Source: Verrucomicrobiia bacterium (GTDB taxonomy: Bacteria > Verrucomicrobiota > Verrucomicrobiia > Limisphaerales > DTLC01). Taken from it: a stretch of 11,436 nt of DNA. Under the pieces are notes generated by a model. That model was given only the letters and a program-made list of their open reading frames with translations. It searched no databases and was not told the DNA's origin. Position 1 is the first letter of the stretch; each line of letters begins with the position of its first letter. Where the stretch lies: positions 1 through 11,436 of the forward strand of contig JANWZY010000076.1 of assembly GCA_025061935.1 (NCBI GenBank). Reading direction: 5' to 3'. Positions 1-7,700 of this stretch are shown in pieces. The position numbers were made by a program, and so were the translations under genes.

Positions 1-171
1 CGCAATCAGATTATTTACGTCGTGGTCGGCCTGCAGGATCACATGCCCACCTCGACCGCCGTTGCCGCCGTCAGGGCCGCCTTTGGGCCGGTGCTTCTCG
101 CGCCGAAACGCGATACATCCCCGGCCACCATGGCCTGCACGCGCGTAAATTCTTACTTCGTCAACAAACAT
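1..171 (-). CDS. obgE: Obg-family GTPase, N-terminal fragment (cut by window edge)
   Basis: The 57 visible codons begin MFVDEVRIYARAGHGGRG and continue with the glycine-rich K-G-G-P-D-G-G-N-G-G-R-G-G stretch, which is the signature of the Obg fold that precedes the GTPase domain. Obg (CgtA) is an essential GTP-binding protein that associates with the large ribosomal subunit and acts in 50S assembly and stress control. The GTPase domain lies beyond the left edge, so nothing can be said about its G motifs. The ATG at 171 is chosen because Obg proteins normally begin M-F-V/I-D; a GGAGCAGGA stretch lies upstream at a somewhat long distance. An in-frame GTG further upstream is possible but would add a non-conserved leader. 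It follows rplU and rpmA in the same direction, the order seen in most bacteria, but a terminator separates it from rpmA, so it probably also has its own promoter in the leader at 172-237. Confidence 0.95.
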   Translation of the reverse strand, partial: MFVDEVRIYARAGHGGRGCIAFRREKHRPKGGPDGGNGGRGGHVILQADHDVNNLIA

Positions 172-237
172 TTGTGCCGCGATCCTGCTCCAGATCGTAT
201 CCGGCGACGACGCGCCTTGCACTGTAATTGCAGCAAT

Positions 238-274
238 AAAAAAGGCGAGGCCCCCCGCCCCGCCTCAAAAAAAA
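238..274 (-). terminator. Rho-independent terminator after rpmA
   Basis: On the minus strand a GC-rich stem GGCGGGG / CCTCGCC (one G-T pair) closes a short G-rich loop and is followed directly by six T residues. A T run also precedes the stem, so the structure could work in both directions. It starts about 25 bases after the rpmA stop codon and about 70 bases before the obgE start, so it should end most rplU-rpmA transcripts. Confidence 0.8.
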
Positions 275-290
275 CGCATACCTCTCCCGC

Positions 291-560
291 TCAGTTCGTC
301 GCTGCAGCCGTCGTCGGCTCGGGCACGACATTCACCCGCCGACCATGTTTGTCGAAAACGACGCGCCCATCAGCTAAGGCGAATAAGGTCCAATCACGAC
401 CCACGCCTACATTGGCGCCTGGGATGAACCGGGTCCCGCGCTGACGCACTAGTATGCTCCCGGCTGTGACGAATTGGCCTCCAAACGCCTTCACGCCGAG
501 GCGCTTGCTTATGCTGTCACGACCGTTCCGGACACTGCCCTGACCTTTCTTGTGTGCCAT
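291..560 (-). CDS. rpmA: Large ribosomal subunit protein bL27
   Basis: The 89-residue product begins MAHKKGQGSVRNGRDS and continues S-K-R-L-G-V-K-A-F-G-G-Q, then G-S-I-L-V-R-Q-R-G-T-R-F and G-N/R-D-x-T-L-F-A, all standard for bL27. The protein sits at the peptidyl-transferase centre of the 50S subunit, where its N-terminal tail reaches toward the tRNA acceptor ends. There is no Firmicutes-type cleavable N-terminal extension. Length is normal (about 85-90). It starts four bases after the rplU stop codon (TAG-GCTT-ATG), and the stop region itself supplies a weak TTAGG ribosome-binding sequence, so the two genes are almost certainly co-transcribed and perhaps translationally coupled. A terminator follows the gene. 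Confidence 0.97.
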   Translation of the reverse strand: MAHKKGQGSVRNGRDSISKRLGVKAFGGQFVTAGSILVRQRGTRFIPGANVGVGRDWTLFALADGRVVFDKHGRRVNVVPEPTTAAATN

Positions 561-564
561 AAGC

Positions 565-876
565 CTAAAACTTTATTTCGCGAATCTTCACCACTGTCAA
601 GGCCTGCCGGTGCCCGACCTTGCGATGATAACCTTCGCGCCGGCGCATTTTGAACGCAATGACCTTCGGCCCGCGCTTGTGCTCGAGCACCTCGGCTATT
701 ACAGCTGCGCGCGGCACGGTCGGGCGGCCGACCACAACCTTGCCGCCATCGTTTATCATCAACACGCGGTCAAAAGTGACCGATTCGCCAGCCTTGGTCT
801 CGAGTCGCTCGATTTCGAGCTTCTGGCCGGCTTCTACCCGGTACTGTTTACTGCCCGTTTCAATTACTGCGTACAT
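565..876 (-). CDS. rplU: Large ribosomal subunit protein bL21
   Basis: The 103-residue product begins MYAVIETGSKQYRVEAGQ, the bL21 start (usually G-G-K-Q-Y; here G-S-K-Q-Y), and ends with the conserved K-V-G-H-R-Q ... T-x-V-K-I block. bL21 binds 23S rRNA in the 50S subunit. The frame stays open 17 codons upstream to another start at 927, but the ATG at 876 is chosen because bL21 proteins begin exactly at this methionine and because the extra codons overlap the proposed promoter. No clear Shine-Dalgarno sequence precedes the ATG. It is first in the rplU-rpmA pair and four bases from rpmA. Confidence 0.96.
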   Translation of the reverse strand: MYAVIETGSKQYRVEAGQKLEIERLETKAGESVTFDRVLMINDGGKVVVGRPTVPRAAVIAEVLEHKRGPKVIAFKMRRREGYHRKVGHRQALTVVKIREIKF

Positions 877-896
877 GGTCGTTGAAAAACGGCGAA

Positions 897-927
897 ATAA
901 GACACCACAAATGACCGCGTATGTCAA
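897..927 (-). promoter_or_regulatory. Candidate sigma-70 type promoter for rplU-rpmA
   Basis: On the minus strand there is a perfect -35 hexamer TTGACA (922-927). A -10-like TCTTAT (897-902) follows 19 bases later; TGTCTT at 17-base spacing is an alternative. Transcription would begin near 890, leaving a leader of only about 15 bases before the rplU ATG, in line with the lack of a ribosome-binding site. The -35 match is strong and the -10 match is moderate. Confidence 0.5.
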
Positions 928-1241
928 CTAGTCTTTTTGCGTGCTTGCAGGCCAACCGCCCGGCCGCATTTTCGTATCATGTCAAATGCCATCCCCGCCG
1001 CAGTGCCACAGGTCGTCAGGGATCATTCACTGCAATCGCCCATGGATGTGCTATTACCTTGCTACGTTCCCGGATGTTTCCCGTTCCGGCAATTGTCTGC
1101 GGGCTGGACAAACCTGAAAGCCAATTCCGGCTAAGAAGGTTCAAAACCCCTGCGTCTGGACAGAACCCGGACGTTGCGTTGAACGCTTATAGAGACTGCC
1201 CGTGCTCGCCCGGCCTAAGCCCGGACGCGCCAAAAAAGACC
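928..1241. other. Noncoding gap between the kinase gene and rplU
   Basis: About 310 bases with no convincing gene. Short frames on both strands give peptides with no recognisable family and no ribosome-binding site. The right end (near 1230) carries a T run on the minus strand that may belong to the kinase terminator. The left end abuts the rplU promoter. I see no tRNA, riboswitch or repeat in between; a GGTTCAAAACC string near 1139-1149 recalls a tRNA T-loop but has no matching arms. Confidence 0.6.
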
Positions 1242-1261
1242 TTACGCGGGCGTCGTGCCCG
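1231..1261 (-). terminator. Possible terminator overlapping the 3' end of the kinase gene
   Basis: On the minus strand a five-pair stem CGGGC / GCCCG with loop ACGAC (1247-1261) lies inside the last codons. It is followed, after about nine bases that include the stop codon, by six T residues (1232-1237). The stem is short and the T run is displaced, so this is a weak call. Confidence 0.35.
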
Positions 1262-3236
1262 TTGAAGTGCCTCTCCGGGCGAACCGGATCAATAGTTCGT
1301 TCAAGTCCTTAATGGACGGTGGCTTCGGCAGGACTGCATCCACATCCTTGGCGACGGCTGGTTCGTCCCTAATCTCATGCCCCCAGCCGGTAAGCATTAT
1401 CACAGGCGTGTTGGGGGATTCCGCTTTGATCAATTCGGTCACAAGCTTGCCGTTAACGTGCGGCATCCCGAGATCGGTTATCACCGCGTCGTACGGCTTC
1501 TGCTTCTTCAGCGCGGCCTTGAACATCGTTAGACCTTGCCGACCACTCCTGGCAACCGACACCTTGTGCCCGAAGCTTGGGAGACAATCTTTCAATATCT
1601 GTTGCATCTGTGGGTCGTCGTCTATGCACAAAACGTTCAGGGGCTGGACAGGCTCAGGCCGCCGCGCCTCGGCGGGCTTGGCAGTAACCGGCGCCTCGCG
1701 CACAGGAAATGTTAGCCGAACGCATGTGCCCTTACCGAGCGCGCTCTCGACCTCGATGCTGCCCTCGTGCCGTTGCATCATGCCATACACCATGGCAAGG
1801 CCCAGACCTGTACCGCCTCTTGTCGTCTTGGTCGAGAAAAACGGCTCCATGCAGCGTTGCCTCGTTGTCTCGTCCATTCCGATGCCGTTGTCGTGCACCT
1901 CGAGTTGTATGCGCTGTGCGCCAACGTTGCCGTTAGCGTCCGGCTCCGCAGGCACCAGTTTCGTCACTATCTTGATGCATCCGCCTCTTGGCAACGCATC
2001 CACAGCGTTGAAAATCAGGTTCGTGAGCGCTTCGCGCAACTCGGCAGGGTCGCACCATAACTTCGGTAACTCCGGTGCAAGCTCGCATTTGACCTCTATC
2101 GCGATGCCCTGGCGCTGCGCCTGGTCGCGCCAACGTGGCCGCGTTAACTCGACAACCTCCTCGACCACTTTGTTGACGTCCGTAGCGACCAACCGCTCGT
2201 TCGGCGAGCGCCGCCGGTAAAACTCGCGTACGCGCGCTACAGTCTGCGCGATGTCCGCCCCGGCACGCCTGATCACCTCGATGTACCGGCGCGCCGTCTC
2301 CGGAAGGTCAGGAACCGAGCTTAACAGCAAATCCGAATACGCAATGATGGGCGACAACGCATTGTTTATGTCGTGAACGATGCCGCTGGCCATCTGGCCC
2401 AACGCGCGCAACCGCTCCTGCTGCACAACCAACTGCTGCGTTTGACGAAGTTCATCATACGCACGCTGCAACCCCTCAGTTAGCCTGACCTGGTCGTAAA
2501 GATTCCGGCATTGCTCCTCGACACACAACACTTTGGCCTGAAGCGCTTCCTTCTCCGACCGAACCGCTTCCATCTCGGCACGGATCATGTCCGTGTGATA
2601 CCTGACCTCTTCCAACACCAGCACGATCATGCTCACGGCAATGAACAACTGCAGCACGGCGGCAACAAGGAACCCCACGTGGTACAGGCTAGGATGAGCC
2701 AGCGACAACGGGTAGGTGGCGAGGTAAAGCCCCCACAGGAAAAACCCCAAACTTAACATGCCCGCGCCTACAAACGGCATCTTACGGCGCAACCTATAAA
2801 AACTCACGCCCGCAAACAGACTTCCCAGCCCGATCAAAATGAACAGCGGCATCTGCACCTGCACATGATCCGGCACAAGCCGTGGGCTGAGAAGGGACCA
2901 AACCATCAAGAAAAGCATGAACAGCCCAAACGTGGTTTCGCGCACCGGCACGTTCAAAAACAGCGCACTGCCCCACAACAGAAACACGGCCGAAATCGCC
3001 ACACACCATTGTCGCAGCGTGAACACGAGGCTACTCGGCTCAACCCCCGGGAAGGTAAGGCCCAACGTCAACCACAGCGCGTAGAACAGCCATGCCGTCA
3101 TCCAAACGGTGAAGTACCGGCGCTTGGTATAAAGGTTCAGGTAAAAGAACAGCGCGACCAGCACCCAAACGCTCAACAACGAAACCAGTAATGTGCCTTG
3201 AAGGTACTGCTGCGAAAAATCCGTTGCTCCGACCAT
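1242..3236 (-). CDS. Orphan hybrid sensor histidine kinase with C-terminal receiver domain
   Basis: Predicted membrane sensor of 664 residues. The first 210 residues contain about seven hydrophobic segments (near 13-35, 42-61, 69-95, 101-116, 127-146, 154-175 and 184-210), with no recognised ligand domain. A charged coiled-coil-like linker follows (about 211-275). The kinase core has the H-box H-D-I-N-N with phospho-acceptor His288, the N-box around Asn410, the D-N-G-I-G-M box from Asp449, and the G-G-T-G-L-G-L box at 474-480, all intact. A receiver domain fills 534-655, with the acidic group 539-541, phospho-acceptor Asp588, Thr616 and Lys638. The H-D-I-N-N core resembles NtrB-type (HK4-like) kinases. 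It should autophosphorylate His288 and pass phosphate to its own Asp588 and then to an unknown partner; no phosphotransfer protein or DNA-binding regulator lies nearby. The ATG at 3236 is preferred over the one at 3242 because GGAAAGG lies six bases before it. The stimulus cannot be read from the sequence. Confidence 0.93.
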   Translation of the reverse strand: MVGATDFSQQYLQGTLLVSLLSVWVLVALFFYLNLYTKRRYFTVWMTAWLFYALWLTLGLTFPGVEPSSLVFTLRQWCVAISAVFLLWGSALFLNVPVRETTFGLFMLFLMVWSLLSPRLVPDHVQVQMPLFILIGLGSLFAGVSFYRLRRKMPFVGAGMLSLGFFLWGLYLATYPLSLAHPSLYHVGFLVAAVLQLFIAVSMIVLVLEEVRYHTDMIRAEMEAVRSEKEALQAKVLCVEEQCRNLYDQVRLTEGLQRAYDELRQTQQLVVQQERLRALGQMASGIVHDINNALSPIIAYSDLLLSSVPDLPETARRYIEVIRRAGADIAQTVARVREFYRRRSPNERLVATDVNKVVEEVVELTRPRWRDQAQRQGIAIEVKCELAPELPKLWCDPAELREALTNLIFNAVDALPRGGCIKIVTKLVPAEPDANGNVGAQRIQLEVHDNGIGMDETTRQRCMEPFFSTKTTRGGTGLGLAMVYGMMQRHEGSIEVESALGKGTCVRLTFPVREAPVTAKPAEARRPEPVQPLNVLCIDDDPQMQQILKDCLPSFGHKVSVARSGRQGLTMFKAALKKQKPYDAVITDLGMPHVNGKLVTELIKAESPNTPVIMLTGWGHEIRDEPAVAKDVDAVLPKPPSIKDLNELLIRFARRGTSTGTTPA

Positions 3237-3242
3237 GCTCAT

Positions 3243-3249
3243 CCTTTCC
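3243..3249 (-). promoter_or_regulatory. Ribosome-binding site that decides the kinase start
   Basis: GGAAAGG on the minus strand touches the upstream ATG at 3242 directly, leaving no spacer, but lies six bases before the ATG at 3236. The second ATG is therefore the better start, shortening the protein by two residues. Confidence 0.6.
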
Positions 3250-3298
3250 GGCCAACTGCGCTGCTAGGACTAACCATTAGCGAGCAATTTGCACACCA

Positions 3299-3327
3299 AC
3301 CCCAAACGCATCCCACCCAATGCCGCC
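3299..3327 (-). promoter_or_regulatory. G-rich run, candidate G-quadruplex in the kinase leader
   Basis: On the minus strand GGCGGCATTGGGTGGG is followed within eight bases by GGGG, and more GG pairs lie on both sides. Four G pairs with loops of 1, 4 and 1 bases satisfy a two-layer quadruplex pattern. It lies about 65-90 bases upstream of the kinase start. The pattern is visible; folding and function are inference. Confidence 0.25.
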
Positions 3328-3875
3328 AAATGCACCTCCTACCAGCACTTCCAACACGCTTAAATCTGTACAAACGCTACACATCCACTGTTAGGAATTT
3401 GGACGCACGTCTGTACAGCAACCACACACGCGCGAGTTGCGCAATCCGGCGTAGCATGCCCGGTCGCTCGGCGGACAAAACCTCGCGTTCTATGCTGAGA
3501 TGCACGACCACGCCCGCAGACCCACTGTCTCCACAAAGCTGTACTCGCAGCGCGCCGCCGTCCCCTTCGACAGACCGCTAAAGCGGCACGCCACACGCCA
3601 ATATTGTGTGCTTCACAGCGTTTACGAAGTCACGCAAGCCCAAATAGAGCACACCCAGAACAGATAAAAACGCCCGAAGCTTGTGCAAGGAGGTAGCGGT
3701 CCTTCGCTTCCCTTCCGGTGGAACGCGCAAGTCGTATGCCGCGGGCGGGCAACCTACCCGGCGCACGGCCGATTCCGCAAAAACCTGGCCTGTGCCGGCA
3801 CACTCCCAAACGCTCCGCGCAAAGAAACAAAGCCGCAACCCTGAGCCACAGCGTTCAAGGAATCGCATTTGCGCA

Positions 3876-3982
3876 TAGCTGCGCTTGACAGAACGCGCCC
3901 GGCTCGGGAACCGTCAACGCCGAGATCACGCCTTGACAGACGTAGCTACGGTCTGCGCCACGTAGCTGCGCCCGTCAAGCGC
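3876..3982. repeat. Cluster of short direct and inverted repeats
   Basis: TAGCTGCGC occurs at 3876-3884 and 3963-3971. CGTAGCT occurs at 3941-3947 and 3961-3967. TTGAC half-sites alternate in orientation at 3885-3889, 3913-3917 (as GTCAA), 3933-3937 and 3974-3978 (as GTCAA). GCGCTTGAC at 3881-3889 is an exact inverted copy of GTCAAGCGC at 3974-3982. A near-perfect palindrome centred on GTAGCTAC spans 3937-3955. The arrangement could be a structured RNA, a regulator-binding cluster or the remains of a small repeat element; the sequence does not decide. Confidence 0.45.
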
Positions 3983-4126
3983 ACCCAACACGGTGAGTAT
4001 TTGCATTCTACCGTCCTGGGAGCTTTCGACCGGATCGCCTACCGGCGCCGAAAACCCGGGGTGGCCTTAGCAATCCCAAAAGTACCGGTCAGGCAACGGG
4101 CCCGGCCCGACCTGCCCCACACAATT

Positions 4127-4160
4127 CAAAATTTTTGTCCCACCTGGGACACAAATTTTG
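4127..4160. repeat. Inverted repeat with 15-base arms and 4-base loop
   Basis: CAAAATTTTTGTCCC (4127-4141) pairs with GGGACACAAATTTTG (4146-4160) across the loop ACCT with a single T-G position out of 15. The GTCCC/GGGAC core is GC-rich and the outer part is A/T-rich, so in either direction the transcript would form a hairpin ending in a T-containing arm. It lies about 590 bases beyond the GH106 stop codon, rather far for that gene's own terminator. It may be a bidirectional terminator or a miniature repeat element. Confidence 0.6.
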
Positions 4161-4393
4161 TCAGATTCGGGGCGGGCGAACAGGTTGGGCGCGGGTCGCA
4201 CCAGGCCTTGGCGCCGTGATTTGGTGCGGCGGCGTCCCGGATCGCGGGCTAAATGAGTGCTCCGCCCGCGTACGCGCCTTGCAGCGATTTGGTCCAAGCG
4301 GCACTGGCTACGGCTTTTTGCTTTGGCAATTCCAAACATTCAATTAACCCGGCCGAACATCCACAAGCTGTGCGCAGAGCAGAGGCACAAAAA

Positions 4394-4407
4394 AATCCGA
4401 AATCCGA
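4394..4407. repeat. Short tandem repeat AATCCGA x2
   Basis: Two perfect adjacent copies of AATCCGA follow a run of A residues. On the plus strand they encode N-P-K-S-E inside a spurious frame. Similar AATCCGA runs are, from memory, frequent in noncoding DNA of Verrucomicrobiota and Planctomycetota, where they inflate false gene calls. Confidence 0.35.
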
Positions 4408-4746
4408 AGCACAACACGAAAAAAGGACTCGAGCCGCCGCCGGTTTTGCCCAAAAAGCAACGGAGGATGCTGCTCCTACCATTTTCAAAAACCCGGCCGC
4501 CCAACCTGGTGCACTACAGTCGGCAAAACGCACCAGAGACTGCCGCAGCGCCAGACTGGGAACTCGCTTGCGCTCGTGGCGCCGGCACGGGCGAGTGGCC
4601 AAACGCCCAGCAAAACACAACCGCCCAGTAAGCGGGAACCAAATCTTAAATGGTCGCGCAGCGGGGTTGACATTCCAGCGGCACGAATAGGAAGCGAAAC
4701 GCTCCCAGCGCGGTGTGTAATGGCACGCACCGGCCATCCGATACGA

Positions 4747-7700
4747 TCAGTGTACCACTGCGCCGGTGGCGGTTACGAAAAGCCTGACAGGGCCGAGGAG
4801 GCCCGACGGCATCAATGGGGTGTCGCGCGTCAGGCGCCTGATATTTGTCCGGGTGACGCGCCGTTCCGGAGGTTGGAACTGATCGCCGATGATCCTGTTG
4901 GGCCAGAAATTTGTGACGCGCACAACCAACTTGTTCTCGCCTGGTTTCGCAGCGTCAGTAATATCCACGCTGAACGGTGGCTTCCACAATATTCCGAGGT
5001 TTTTGCCGTTCAGTTCCACCTCAGCAAGCTCGCGCACTTCACCCAGATCGAGCCACAACCGCCGGTTCGCGCCAAACAGTTCTCTCCGCAGCTCGAGCTG
5101 GAGCGTGTACTCGAGCGTTCCGGAGAAATACTTCAGGTTCGAATCATCGAACTCGGTCCACGACTTGAGCCTGGGCAGCTTGATCGGGCGCGGCTTACCT
5201 TGTCCGCGCGGGTCGGTCGGGGCAAGCAGTACCCAACCGTTAGTCAACTTAATGGGTTCCGGCAACGGCCCGATCGTAAGCGAGACGTTCCGGCCGCGCT
5301 CGTCTTCGAGCGTGTACAACCCTGGCAAACACGTTTGTATCGTCACGCCGCTGCCGCGGTGGCACAACTCAACTGCGTTAGAAAAGTCAAACGCTACAGG
5401 CGCGCAAAAAACAATGTTCCCGTTCCGGCGCACGGTAACGCCCCTGGTATGTGCAGGTTTGCGGAACACAACGAAAACTGAGCCATATGGCGCGAATTGC
5501 AGTGGCACAACCGTGCGTTGATCGTGCAAATCAAACCGTGCGCAGGCCCGAATCTCGCCCGTGTCCGGCAACCAGATTTCGGGCACCCGCCCCGTTACAC
5601 GGAACGCGCAGACAGTATTGATGTAATTGCTACTTAGGTTGGCGACAAAATAGATGTCTGTGGCGCCGTCGCGTCTGTGAATGTAATCAATTGGCGCGGC
5701 AGCCGGTTCGATGCACTCGAAGTCCGGCCCCACCCCATCGGCTATGAGCAGTTCACGCGCGGTTTTGCCGTGCACGACCCTGCCTTGCCTATACCGGTTT
5801 TCACACTTCGTTCTACCGTCCACCCCCGCCCATAGTTCATTTGCAATTGCCCGGACTTCGGCGTCTGCAGAAGGATAGTTTTCAAGCCCTGAAGCGCCCG
5901 CCGGTCTGCTGCCCAGTACAGTCGCCCCCGCGGCAACCAGCTCTTTGATCTTGCGCAAGACTCCAAGGTTAATGCGCTCGTGCGCGGGAAGCACTAGCAG
6001 GCGGTAGCTCATGCCGTCGGGCAGGACCAGTCGGCCGTCCTTTACAGACATTCGTTCAATCAACGCTTCGGCGCTTATGACATCGTAATCGTAGCCCGGG
6101 AGTACTTTCGCCGGGTCGGACCGCTTTAGCTGCGCAAAGTTTGGCACATGATCGCCGTAGTAGTAGCACACATCGGCTACGAACAGCCCTTGCTGGAGCA
6201 TGAACTGGCACCGGTTGATGTAGTCGAGGAAAGGCCGTGACTTCGGCCACCAGGTTGTATGCGGGTTAAAGTGCGTACCGGCGAAATATTGCTGGCCGGG
6301 CACGCCCATTTCATCCGGCGAACACACGACGGCATGCCACACAAGCCTGTTCATTCCCTCGCACAGTGCCTGGTCGAAGGACGGTTTGAGATTGTCCCAA
6401 ATCGTTTCCTGCCAATGCATGCCGATGGTGGTAAAGCCTTCGGCCGCGACAATGCGTTTGCCCGTAGTGTGGGCCGCACTGGCAGGTTGCTTTACAAAAA
6501 ACCGCACCTCGTCAATCGTCCTGTGCATATGCGAGCGTGCCCAAAACTCGCCCATCGGGATGTCATTGATTCCGAGGCATTGTTGGGCATCTATCGGGGT
6601 AAAATGCGGTCCGCCCGACTCAGGGTGGATGCCCAACCCCCTTTCAGCCGCCAGTCGCTTGAACAATCTATAATGATTATCGGCCGCCAGATCGCCCAGG
6701 GTGCGCCTGAAATCCTCCAAGAACCGGTGGCTCTCGTGCCTGCTATTTATGATGCGCCCGGCAAGCACAGGTAACCACGGTTTGAGCTCGTACCCGCGCC
6801 GTTTTCGAAATTCCTCAGGCAAGCACGGGGTCCAATTGAACACTTCGATCTCCCAACTGTCGGTGTGCAGGTAGCGTAACGTGTTGCTTCCGGACTGAGC
6901 TGCGTCGTTGAGCAGCGGTATGACGACAGCATTCCAATATCGTTCGAACGCGCCTGCATCCAGTACATCGAGTGCGTAGCCTTTCCATCCATCGCTCGAG
7001 GTTGAAACGTGGCGCCAGTCGCCAAGCGTGTAACCGAACCTAACGAGCTGCCATTCACCTTCAGGCACGACCCAGCGCAGCGTTCCGTCCGAACCCATAA
7101 ACGCCGTGAGGTCAATTACTTCAGAGACCGATGCGTCGTGTTCGCCAGGCTGCTCGGGCAACTCTTCGAGCAGGATTGGCGCCGTGTTCGGCGCGGAATT
7201 GGCTAGGAACCAACCGTGCGGCCCAGGAAAGGTAGGTTGCTTAAGCAGGGCTTTAACCTCGTAATTGCGCAGCGGCGACCGGTTCAAGGGCAGCTCAGGC
7301 CGCACGCGCCACGCGAGCAAGCAAACATCCCGATAAAACCCGTCGTTTGTGGGGGGTAACGGCAATTGAATCTCGGCATTTGTCGGGCCGCATATCACAA
7401 GCTCAGCCCAAGTGAGCTTTTTAACGGCGTCTTCCGGAGCCACGCTCGGGCCGCCCAGGTTCCAACCGCTCTGGATATTGAGGCTCAATTCGAGTCCGAG
7501 CCGACCTGCCTCGGCCAACGCGTGCTTAAACAGCTTACGCCAAGCCACTGAGCCGAACACGGGCCCGGCGGGGACACGCGCGTTGCCGCGCTGGTCCGCA
7601 CCGCCCGCATCCATTATTACCGCCCCACCGAACCCGAGCGATTTCATTTCCTCGAGGTCGCGCGTGATTGCCGCCTCGGTCACGTTACCGTTCAACCACC

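Larger units (their letters stand above)
3250..4746. other. 1.5 kb gap with no convincing gene
   Basis: Open frames here (for example 3578-3868 and 4249-4737 on the minus strand, 4253-4690 on the plus strand) overlap each other, are rich in Arg, Ala, Cys or Pro, lack ribosome-binding sites and match no family I recognise. The stretch nearest the kinase (about 3290-3360) is strongly G/T-rich on the minus strand. An 8-base direct repeat TCTGTACA occurs at 3365-3372 and 3410-3417. Structured elements at 3876-3982 and 4127-4160 and a short tandem repeat at 4394-4407 are listed separately. A seven-pair hairpin with a three-base loop at 4690-4706 could help end the GH106 transcript but has no T run. 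The region could hold an undetected small RNA or a decayed gene; neither can be shown from the sequence. Confidence 0.55.

Noticed and set aside
1200..1230. CCGG-rich inverted repeat after the kinase gene as a terminator
   Set aside because: The stem has a mismatch and no T run follows it on the minus strand.
1255..2220. 321-residue plus-strand frame
   Set aside because: It is antisense to the kinase and receiver domains, which are clearly coding; its composition is that of a shadow frame in GC-rich DNA.
3578..3868. 96-residue minus-strand frame ending L-R-D-F-V-N-A-V-K-H
   Set aside because: No recognisable family or start signal, and the frame overlaps others of similar quality; kept only as part of the noncoding gap.
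4425..4510. tRNA-like string on the minus strand (T-G-G-T-A-G-G-A-G-C-A followed later by C-T-C-G-A-G-T-C-C)
   Set aside because: D-loop-like and T-loop-like words occur in the right order, but the acceptor ends do not pair, the T stem is mostly mismatched or wobble, and the spacing is too long for most tRNAs.
4249..4737. Open frames of 145-162 residues on both strands
   Set aside because: They overlap on opposite strands, include the N-P-K-S-E tandem repeat and an Arg/Ala/Cys-rich composition, have no ribosome-binding site and resemble no family.
4576..5481. 301-residue plus-strand frame
   Set aside because: It is antisense to the C-terminal part of the GH106 gene and has no recognisable motifs.
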